In this document: positions 5,668 to 11,331 of the stretch, piece by piece | Layout: every line of letters starts with the position of its first letter | Numbering within the stretch: position 1 is the first letter of the stretch | Source: Bog-793 sp050010315 | Lineage (GTDB): Bacteria; Actinomycetota; Acidimicrobiia; Acidimicrobiales; Bog-793 | Direction: 5' to 3' | Assembly (NCBI GenBank): GCA_050010315.1 | Contig: JBEKLG010000049.1 | Span: 1 to 11,331, forward strand | Length of the DNA: 11,331 nucleotides | Notes under the pieces: model-generated | Databases searched by the model: none | The model's input: only the letters and a program-made list of their open reading frames with translations | Told to the model about the DNA's origin: nothing | Made by a program: the position numbers and the translations under genes

Positions 5668-6324
5668 TTACGTGGTCCAGGAGTCCGTGGCTGGACTTAT
5701 CGTCGCCGTCGCCGCCCCACCCGTGGCCGTGATCCCGGTGAGCGACGGCATCGAGAAGTACGTCGCTTCACAGGCGGCTGGGGCGGCGCTGGCCATGCTG
5801 GCGTCGTTCGTCAGCGTGACGGTCAACGGGTTGTTCCCTTGGCCGGAAGCCGCGACGGTAAGCGCCGTGGTGAGCGTGTGCGAGCTCCCACTGGTAGCGG
5901 TGGAGTAGTTCCACGTCACGCCGCTCGGCGTGGCGGCGAGGCATCCGGTCTGGGTTGTGGTAAGCGCGCTCGTCGTGTAGCCCGTCGCGTAGGTCGTGTT
6001 CGTCGGCAGCTGCACCGCGGTGATCGTCACCGGGTAGGGGTTCGGGTTGGTAATCGTCAAGACGACGTCACCCGTGCCGCCGGGATAGAGCAGGTTGCTC
6101 GGCGAAGGCGTCGCCACCGCGCTGATGCTCACGTTCGAGACCGTCGCGGACTGGCCTTCCCCGCTCGATCCCGTACCGAGACCAACAACCCAGCTCGACG
6201 CGGCGTACGCTCCGCCGCCGGCCAACAGCGCACCGATCACGACTGAGACGAGGATGGAACGGCGGGAGAAGAATTTGCTCCGCCGATGGAGCTCTTTCGG
6301 TTTCGCAACGACTCTCGAAGACAC
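5668..6324 (-). CDS. Secreted protein with N-terminal export segment and YPGG-type beta domain
   Basis: The product has about 218 residues. The basic stretch KELHRRSKFFSRRS is followed by a hydrophobic segment ending in GGGAYA, a signal peptide or signal anchor. The mature part begins SSWVVGLGTGSSGEGQSA and contains LYPGGTGDVVLTITNPNPYP and VTLTNDAS. I recognise this arrangement from small actinobacterial secreted proteins with immunoglobulin-like beta domains. Two cysteines (positions 131 and 188 when counted from the upstream GTG at 6333) may form a disulfide. There is no C-terminal membrane segment or LPxTG motif. I chose GTG 6324 over GTG 6333 because AAAGG (6337-6333) lies 8 nt before 6324 but overlaps 6333. 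Function is unknown, with a surface or pilus-like role only inferred. The stop lies ~30 bp before the broken fibronectin gene, suggesting one transcript. Confidence 0.8.
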   Translation of the reverse strand: MSSRVVAKPKELHRRSKFFSRRSILVSVVIGALLAGGGAYAASSWVVGLGTGSSGEGQSATVSNVSISAVATPSPSNLLYPGGTGDVVLTITNPNPYPVTITAVQLPTNTTYATGYTTSALTTTQTGCLAATPSGVTWNYSTATSGSSHTLTTALTVAASGQGNNPLTVTLTNDASMASAAPAACEATYFSMPSLTGITATGGAATATISPATDSWTT

Positions 6325-6745
6325 TCTCTGCACCTTTCTCGTTTACGACGACCTGTCGAGGTCGCCCTGTGCTGGGCACCTTCATTCCACTCTCGTTGCA
6401 TTAGCAACAGCAGACACGGATCGCACTCTGAGAACTGTCAGCGCAACTACCGCACCTGTCACTATTAACGACGCTTGTGCAGCAGTTCTTTAGTGACCTG
6501 GTACCGCGTCTGGGACGGAAGGGAGGCATGGTCACTTTTCGTGATGAAGTCGCCACGAAGAGTGGAGCATCGACCGCGGTCCGGGCCGCGAGTCCACGAT
6601 GAGCTCGCCGAGGGCTGATCGCCGTGCGGCCGGGACTCGCCGGGCGGTGAGGCGGTGCTAGAGGGCAGCGGTCGCCCGGCGGCGTCGCGCTTCCGATTCG
6701 CCACGGCCAGAGCCGAACCCCGGCCGGGGACGTGGCGCCGGCGTG
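6325..6745. other. Gap in the minus-strand surface locus, no gene recognised
   Basis: This stretch separates the 6746 gene from the 6324 gene on the same strand. Open frames here are Arg/Pro-rich continuations of shadows of the neighbouring gene. The part from about 6370 to 6480 is visibly richer in A and T than its surroundings and is the likely promoter area for the 6324 gene. I could not pick a convincing -35/-10 pair. The GC-rich half holds the hairpins noted at 6638-6681 and 6718-6729. Confidence 0.45.
6638..6681 (-). terminator. Possible terminator downstream of the 6746 gene
   Basis: Arms CGCCGGGCG (6638-6646) and CGCCCGGCG (6673-6681) are perfect reverse complements with a 26-nt loop, about 65 bp past the stop at 6746. 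A separate perfect 12-base palindrome, CCCCGGCCGGGG, lies between them and the gene at 6718-6729. Neither is followed by a T-run on the minus strand. Confidence 0.3.
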
Positions 6746-7402
6746 TCAGGCAGCCGTTGGGCGGCGGCGGTTGATGCGGATGAGTAGCACCAAGCCGAGC
6801 ACGAGCGCGGCGAGGGCGGTTCCAATTGCGGGGTCGAATGGCGTGTCGGCACCGGTGAAGGGTATCTGCCAGATGACGCGGTCCCCGGCGCCGCTGTCGC
6901 TGTAGGCGGTGAGCGTCGCCGTATAGCGCCCGTTCTCGGAAAGCCCGGTCGCCGGGATCCTGAACGTGAGCCGCCACAGGCAGTCGGGGGCGCCGAAGAC
7001 GCAGTCGGCCGGGTAGTCACCATGAACGGCCGCGTTCGGGCGCTGGCCCCCGTGCCCTGGGTTGTAGGCGACGAGCCCGCCCGGCGGGAGCACCATGATC
7101 GGAGTGGCGCGCACGAAGAGCGATTCGGCTACGCCGGAGCCGGTGACGACGAGGTCGAACGGAGCCCCGATCCCGTACTTGGCGAGGAAGTAGACGGTCG
7201 TTGTCGCGCCAATCGTCGGCGTCGTCGGCGTCGGGCCGGCGTAGCCGAGGAGCGCCGCGCAGCTGCTCGTGTGGGGGCAACCGGCGTCCGGCGACAGGAG
7301 GCCGGAAGACGTTGGTGAGCCGGTCGCCAGCGCGAGGGCGAAGGCCGCCGCGACGGCGAGGACCACGACCCCCCCGGCAATCCTCCGGTGTGCTCTCGTC
7401 AT
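6746..7402 (-). CDS. Exported protein with C-terminal membrane anchor, function unknown
   Basis: The product has 218 residues. An N-terminal signal peptide (MTRAHRR, then a Val/Ala/Leu-rich core to about residue 27) is followed by an extracellular part of ~160 residues. A single membrane segment comes near 193-210 with a basic end, RINRRRP, so type I topology with a short cytoplasmic tail is expected. The outer part has four cysteines (42, 48, 134, 141), probably two disulfides, and alternating hydrophobic stretches (TVYFLAKYGIG, FDLVVTGSGVAESLFV, RYTATLTAYSDSG) typical of an immunoglobulin-like beta sandwich. I do not recognise a named family. Start at ATG 7402 is supported by GGGAG with a 5-nt spacer. 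It lies 83 bp after the fibronectin gene on the same strand and shares its signal/beta-domain/anchor layout, so the two may act together at the cell surface. Confidence 0.83.
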   Translation of the reverse strand: MTRAHRRIAGGVVVLAVAAAFALALATGSPTSSGLLSPDAGCPHTSSCAALLGYAGPTPTTPTIGATTTVYFLAKYGIGAPFDLVVTGSGVAESLFVRATPIMVLPPGGLVAYNPGHGGQRPNAAVHGDYPADCVFGAPDCLWRLTFRIPATGLSENGRYTATLTAYSDSGAGDRVIWQIPFTGADTPFDPAIGTALAALVLGLVLLIRINRRRPTAA

Positions 7403-7485
7403 GGAAGCTCCCGGCTCTCAGCCCGCATGCGACCGCGCCCGGTCGGGCCGGGACGGCGCCGGCGACCGCGGCTCGTCAACGCTTC

Positions 7486-7983
7486 TCACGGTGAGATCTC
7501 GGCCGTGCTGCCGCGGACGCGACGACGGCGCTGCTGGTAGACGAGGAACCCACCGAGGATGAGGGCGATCGGGATGGCCCCGAGCGCACCGACCGGTGTC
7601 GGCGTGCCGCAGGATCCCGGTTGCGGGGTCGTGACGCAAACCTTCGGCGAATTGGCGCCCGAGCTGGTGCCGCCCTTGACAGCTATCACCTCGTACTCGT
7701 AGCGCGTGCCGAGCGCAGCGGTCGTGTCGAGGTAGCTCGTCGTCGTAAGGCCGCTCGCGATCGTTTTGAGCGTTGGGGCACCGGAGGCCACGCCGCGGGC
7801 GATCGTGTAGGTGACGCCGGGTGTCGCCGAAGCTGTCCAGGTCAGCCTCACTCCCGAGCACGAGGCAACCGCCTTGAGGTTCGTCACCCCCTGACAGGCG
7901 CCGACGGGAACCGCCGAGAGGGCGAGGAGGCCGAAGGCTCCGATCGCCGCGATCTTTCCGACCGTGTGTTTTCTTGGATTCAT
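7486..7983 (-). CDS. Membrane-anchored fibronectin type III domain protein
   Basis: The product has 165 residues. The signal peptide runs to about residue 29. One fibronectin type III domain occupies about 31-120: VRLTWTAS for strand B, VTYTIARG for strand C, then TSYLDTTAALGTRYEYEVIAV for strands E-F. A hydrophobic segment near 131-149 and a basic tail QQRRRRVRG follow. Four cysteines (30, 42, 116, 125) could form two disulfides. Cys30 directly follows PVGA, a loose lipobox, so lipid attachment is an alternative to normal signal-peptide cleavage. The frame stays open upstream to 8235, but ATG 7983 is the better start: GGAAGGAA lies about 9 nt before it and the longer version would bury the signal peptide. 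It lies 58 bp after the deacetylase gene and is likely co-transcribed with it. The domain suggests ligand or surface binding; no enzymatic motif is seen. Confidence 0.86.
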   Translation of the reverse strand: MNPRKHTVGKIAAIGAFGLLALSAVPVGACQGVTNLKAVASCSGVRLTWTASATPGVTYTIARGVASGAPTLKTIASGLTTTSYLDTTAALGTRYEYEVIAVKGGTSSGANSPKVCVTTPQPGSCGTPTPVGALGAIPIALILGGFLVYQQRRRRVRGSTAEISP

Positions 7984-8041
7984 GATGAGACGTTCCTTCC
8001 ATCGCCCGTCTGGAGGTGACACCGAAGGCCTGCAGTCCCGG

Positions 8042-8779
8042 TCACGTCGGCTGCTCGCCACCGGGGGGGTGAAGCAGGGATCGGTCCGTGACCGTCGTGT
8101 CGCGCCTGATCGCGTCGACATCTTCGGCGAGGCCGTTGAGCATGGCCGCGGGACGGCTCGCGCCTCGGACCTCGACCGGGTCCCACAGGAAGCGGTGCGA
8201 CTCGAAGGCCTCCGCTTCGCGCACCCGAGCCGCAAAACCGCGATACCGAGCCTGGGACTCGGCTGCTTCGAGGTCGACGAGGCTCCCCAGGCGGAGGACC
8301 TGGGACATGTGGGTGCGCAGGAGATCGAGCTTCGCCTCTAGAAGACCGGCGATGTCGACATAGACCGTCGGGCTGAACCCGATCGAACTCGGGGACTCGA
8401 AACACAGCACCCGGGAGATACGACGAGCGGCAGCGAGCGCAGCCGCCGAGGTCGCCCGGTGGTCTTGATGCGTGTCCTGGGGAGCGTGGGTGTAGATGAC
8501 GACGGGCGCGACGGCGCTGATGACGTGCTCGATGACGCCCACGGCGTCACCGTCGACGGGCACGGCGCCGTCGACGAAGCCGCCCCAGCACAGCGCGGCG
8601 CCGAGGACGCTTGCGGCTTGTTCCTGTTCCCGGATCCGCATCTCCGCGTCCGGGCCTCGCTCCCCCGTCGTCATCACGAGAAGGGTCACGGCGTCGCCGG
8701 CGAGACGATGACGGAGCAGCGTCCCCCCACATCCGAACTCGACGTCGTCGGGATGGGCGCCGATGGCGAGGACCCTCAT
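8042..8779 (-). CDS. PIG-L/LmbE-family deacetylase
   Basis: The product has 245 residues, the usual size for the family. The start MRVLAIGAHPDDVEFGCGG contains the AHPDD motif, where His9 and Asp12 would bind zinc and Asp11 is the likely general base. The second metal motif appears as DTHQDH (residues 102-107), with His104 or His107 as the third zinc ligand. These enzymes remove N-acetyl groups from GlcNAc-type sugars, as in mycothiol and bacillithiol synthesis and on glycolipid or antibiotic intermediates. The GAHPDDVEFGCGGTL form is closer to BshB1-like and cell-wall-sugar relatives than to MshB as I remember them, so I leave the substrate open. ATG 8779 is supported by GAGGAG at 8791-8796 (11-nt spacer). 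No glycosyltransferase lies beside it in the window. Genes for two membrane-anchored surface proteins follow at 58- and 83-bp spacing. Confidence 0.93.
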   Translation of the reverse strand: MRVLAIGAHPDDVEFGCGGTLLRHRLAGDAVTLLVMTTGERGPDAEMRIREQEQAASVLGAALCWGGFVDGAVPVDGDAVGVIEHVISAVAPVVIYTHAPQDTHQDHRATSAAALAAARRISRVLCFESPSSIGFSPTVYVDIAGLLEAKLDLLRTHMSQVLRLGSLVDLEAAESQARYRGFAARVREAEAFESHRFLWDPVEVRGASRPAAMLNGLAEDVDAIRRDTTVTDRSLLHPPGGEQPT

Positions 8780-9514
8780 TTCAGCGACAGCTCCTCGCCG
8801 TGTGCGCCGCGCCCGGCTGGCGCCGACCGCCGTCGGGGGTGACGCAGCCGAGGAGTCAATCCTCGGTACCGGCCATTTGCGCCGATGCGCACGGGGAGAT
8901 CAAAGCAAATGAATCGCGTGATCGCTAGCTCACGCAGCGTAACAATCGGACCTCTGTCCCACCTGGTTCTCGTCGCCTGGCGCACGCAAGAGGCCGTTCT
9001 CATGGGTCCGAGCGCGGAAAGGCGTGGGCGGCCGTGGCAGGCAAGGTCGCGCGACCCACGGCCTGGCTGTAGAGGGTGAAACTCTCGCGACGGGCGGATG
9101 CGAAGGGAATCTCGTGGGTCGAAGCGCGTGCTCGGCTCAGCTTCGTCGTCGATGGCGTGCCTCGCCAACACGGCGGCAGGGAGATCCGCCGCCAGTCGGG
9201 CCGCCAGGGAGGTGCTCGGGCATCGCCCGGTGGCGGGTGGAAGACCGTTCGGCCACTCGAGCACGCGCCGCGGATCTGTTCCTTGCACTGCGTTGCACTC
9301 GTCGGACCTGATTGAGGTCGTTCGACCCTCGCCCATCTGGTCTTGGTCGGCAGAATCGCCGCATTCCGTTGGTGGAGCGCCTGGCAAAGATTCGGCAACG
9401 GGCAGCCTCGGACCGCGGCGCTGACGCGCCGGGGTCGCGTTCAACCGAGCGGATCGGGGCCGTGACGCCGGGGTAAGGCCTCGGGATTCCCGTGGTCGCT
9501 GCGGAGGCGGTAGG
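8780..9514. other. Divergent intergenic region, no convincing gene
   Basis: It separates the minus-strand deacetylase from the plus-strand 9515 gene, so it should hold promoters for both. Overlapping open frames exist on both strands. One minus frame runs opposite the 9515 gene and ends in a TGA overlapping the deacetylase ATG, but none shows a domain or a consistent coding pattern. The part at 8880-8960 is the least GC-rich and is the likeliest promoter site for the deacetylase. I could not identify -35/-10 elements with confidence. Confidence 0.45.
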
Positions 9515-11293
9515 TTGACCGTCGGCATGACGAGGCGTTTGGACATCGAACTGACCTCGCTCCGGCACGACGGGACTTGGACGTGGCGGGCCGCCGGCGC
9601 GCGCGAGCCGCGCGGGGTGATCGCGGCGAAGCTGCTGGAGGACGGAGCGAAGGTCGGCAGCGTCTTGCGCGTCGAGGCGGAGTTCGAGCTCGAGGGGATC
9701 ACCGTCGTGTCCGTCCTGCCGGCGCGCGAGCGTGTCGAGTCCCAGAGCCGGATTGAGCTCGTTCCGGCGAAGTCCGCCGGGTCCGGCCTCGTCACGACCT
9801 CCCTCGTCTCGCGCCAGGGACGTGGCCCGCGTGAACGTCCGCCCGACGGCGACGGCCGCGCCCGCAGCGGGGAGCGGACGCTCCCCTTCCGGCCTCGTGG
9901 TGCGAGCCGACCGCGGTCGGAAGAAGGTGAACGGCGCCGTCCGTCGCGCGAGCGTGAATCCGGCCCTCGCCCGGCGCAGCCCGGCGCTGCCCGGCGCGGC
10001 CACCCGGTGGCGCCGCGGGCGGCACCCCCGAAGGCTGCTGAGCCGACAGCGGCGCCGGAGGCGTCGGCGGAATCCCCGCCGCCTGGTCGCCGGCGTGTCC
10101 GGACGGAGCGGTTCGTGCCCGGGACACGCCACCGTGACGCGCACTTCGCCACCCTGCCACCCGAACAGCGCCCGATCGCTGAACAGGTTGCCGCGGGCGG
10201 CATGCCGGCGGTGCGACGGGCGCTCGCCGTTGAGCAGTCCGCGGCCGTTGCCGCCGGTCGCCCGGCGGTCGGCGGTGAGGCGATCATCGCGCTCGCCGAA
10301 CAGCTCCTCCCTTCCGTTCGTCAGGCGGTCTGGCTCGACCGGGCCGAGGCGGTGGTCGCCCACCTCGACTCAATCTCGTTGCGGGAGCTGCGCGCGACGG
10401 TCCTCGGTGCGGCGCCGCGTGACGAGCACGGCCGCGAGCTTTTGGGGACGATCCGGGAGGCGCTGAAGATCCGACTGGCAAAGCTGCGCAGCGGTTGGGA
10501 GGGAGACATCACCCGAGCGCTCGCCGAGGGCCGTGTCCTCCACGCCCTGCGACTGTCGGCGCGCCCGCCCGATCCCGGAGCCCGGATCCCAGTGTCGCTC
10601 GTCGCGCCGTTGGGTGAGGCGGCCGGTGCCGCGCTGGCAGCAACGAGCTCTGTCGAGCGCTGGCTCGGGCTCTTGGAAGCCGCCGCCGCATCTCCCGTGC
10701 GGCGCTCGATCAAGCCGGCAGGGCTGCCGGAGGACCCCACCGGGGCGGTACGTCGCGCCGCGACCCTGTACGCAGGGAGGGTCCCCGCGCTCGCGCCGTT
10801 GCTCGGCCTGCCGATGCCACCGCCGCCGCGACCGATCTCCCAGCGCCCGGCGACACGAGTCGCCAAGCCGAGGGCGCCGCGGGCGAGGACGCCGGGGCGC
10901 CGGGCGAGGCTGGACGGACCCGCCCGTGGCCCCGCCGTCGCCGACACGACACCGGCCGTGCCGCGGCGAGCACGATCCGGAAGCGGTGCCGTCGGCCGAA
11001 GCAAGAGCCCGGGCGACGCCGTCGAGGAGCAACCGGTCGCCGCGCCGCTCCCTGCTCAGGAGGACACCGCAGTCGACGATGCCGCGGGCGGCGAGGCGCC
11101 GCCTCGGGAGGGGGAAGCCGTGATATCCCACGGCGGATCGCCGGCCGTTGCTGTGAACGACGCGGCGGTCGGCGAGTCGGCGTCGGGTCAGCCCGTCGCC
11201 GACTCGGCAACTGTGGCCGAGGAAGCGGCGAAGTCAGCCGACGATGATCCCGTGGGCACCGAGCCAGCCCTCGAGGCCGTCGACGAGGTCTAG
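9515..11293 (+). CDS. Large uncharacterised actinobacterial protein: beta domain, basic linker, helical domain, charged tail
   Basis: The product has 592 residues in four parts. Residues 5-90 (RRLDIELTSLRHDGTWTWR, then VGSVLRVEAEFELEGITVVSV) read as a small beta-barrel-like domain. Residues 100-205 are Arg/Pro-rich and probably disordered. Residues 208-432 are helical (FATLPPEQRPIAEQV, LAEQLLPSVRQAVWLDRAEA, then SGWEGDITRALAEGRVLHAL and ASPVRRSIKPAGLP). The tail from 433 is basic to about 500, then strongly acidic and Ala-rich. I recall proteins of this layout annotated as hypothetical in Acidimicrobiia. The basic linker and small beta domain would suit nucleic-acid or ribosome binding, but that is inference. 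TTG 9515 has GGAGG 7 nt upstream. ATG 9527 (MTRRLDIE), removing four residues, is the alternative and starts exactly at the conserved part. No signal peptide is present. The transcription unit probably continues beyond the window. Confidence 0.83.
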   Translation: MTVGMTRRLDIELTSLRHDGTWTWRAAGAREPRGVIAAKLLEDGAKVGSVLRVEAEFELEGITVVSVLPARERVESQSRIELVPAKSAGSGLVTTSLVSRQGRGPRERPPDGDGRARSGERTLPFRPRGASRPRSEEGERRRPSRERESGPRPAQPGAARRGHPVAPRAAPPKAAEPTAAPEASAESPPPGRRRVRTERFVPGTRHRDAHFATLPPEQRPIAEQVAAGGMPAVRRALAVEQSAAVAAGRPAVGGEAIIALAEQLLPSVRQAVWLDRAEAVVAHLDSISLRELRATVLGAAPRDEHGRELLGTIREALKIRLAKLRSGWEGDITRALAEGRVLHALRLSARPPDPGARIPVSLVAPLGEAAGAALAATSSVERWLGLLEAAAASPVRRSIKPAGLPEDPTGAVRRAATLYAGRVPALAPLLGLPMPPPPRPISQRPATRVAKPRAPRARTPGRRARLDGPARGPAVADTTPAVPRRARSGSGAVGRSKSPGDAVEEQPVAAPLPAQEDTAVDDAAGGEAPPREGEAVISHGGSPAVAVNDAAVGESASGQPVADSATVAEEAAKSADDDPVGTEPALEAVDEV

Positions 11294-11331
11294 TTCGCGC
11301 ACGGAGGCAAGCGGCACGAAGCGGGCGGAGT

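Noticed and set aside
9050..9110. Search for a tRNA-like fold near the divergent region
   Set aside because: There is no T-loop consensus (GTTCGAATC type) or acceptor-stem pairing. The same search elsewhere in the window was also negative.
8776..10287. Long minus-strand open frame (503 codons) whose TGA overlaps the deacetylase ATG
   Set aside because: Most of it lies opposite the well-supported 9515 gene and its product is low-complexity Arg/Pro/Ser-rich. The ATGA overlap is tempting, but there is no domain or coding pattern in the 8780-9514 part.
9137..10363. Second long minus-strand open frame (408 codons)
   Set aside because: It is a high-GC shadow of the 9515 gene: Arg-rich, without motifs, and sharing the region with another minus-strand frame.

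Overview
The window is high-GC DNA with Shine-Dalgarno sites of the GGAGG type and GTG, TTG and ATG starts. Together with the protein families present (secreted collagen-like/pentapeptide protein, small fibronectin III surface proteins, a PIG-L deacetylase and a large uncharacterised actinobacterial protein), it points to an actinobacterium. Acidimicrobiia is my best guess, from remembered family resemblance only. I see no rRNA, tRNA, CRISPR array, complete insertion sequence or phage gene.

Layout. (1) 1-409: C-terminal part of a GNAT acetyltransferase cut by the window edge. (2) 410-1285: long stretch without a convincing gene, containing two related inverted repeats. (3) 1286-2065: secreted protein with signal peptide, collagen-like Gly-X-Y segment and pentapeptide-repeat solenoid, followed by a terminator-like hairpin. 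(4) 2378-2741: small helix-turn-helix-like gene broken by an apparent frameshift, with two inverted repeats just upstream and a long hairpin downstream. (5) 3016-3831 (minus): uncharacterised protein made of two copies of a ~95-residue module, each with the same C-x8-C-x3-C spacing. (6) 4035-4997 (minus): a protein that is almost only a seven-bladed WD40 propeller of exact 42-residue period. (7) 5131-8779 (minus): a run of cell-surface genes. From promoter-proximal to distal these are a PIG-L deacetylase, a fibronectin III protein with C-terminal membrane anchor, a second signal-peptide/membrane-anchor protein, then after a gap a secreted protein with a YPGG motif and a fibronectin III gene that looks broken by two frameshifts. 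(8) 8780-9514: divergent intergenic region without a convincing gene. (9) 9515-11293: a large protein with an N-terminal beta-rich domain, a basic disordered linker, a helical domain and a basic-then-acidic tail.

How they fit together. The minus-strand genes from 8779 down to 6746 are spaced 58 and 83 bp apart and could be one transcript; the 6324 and 5638 genes form a second closely spaced pair. Four of these five encode exported or membrane-anchored products, so this is an envelope/surface locus of unknown function. Three apparent frameshifts in two genes mean either genuine decay or indel errors in the assembly. No known defence, biosynthetic or secretion system is recognisable as a complete unit.
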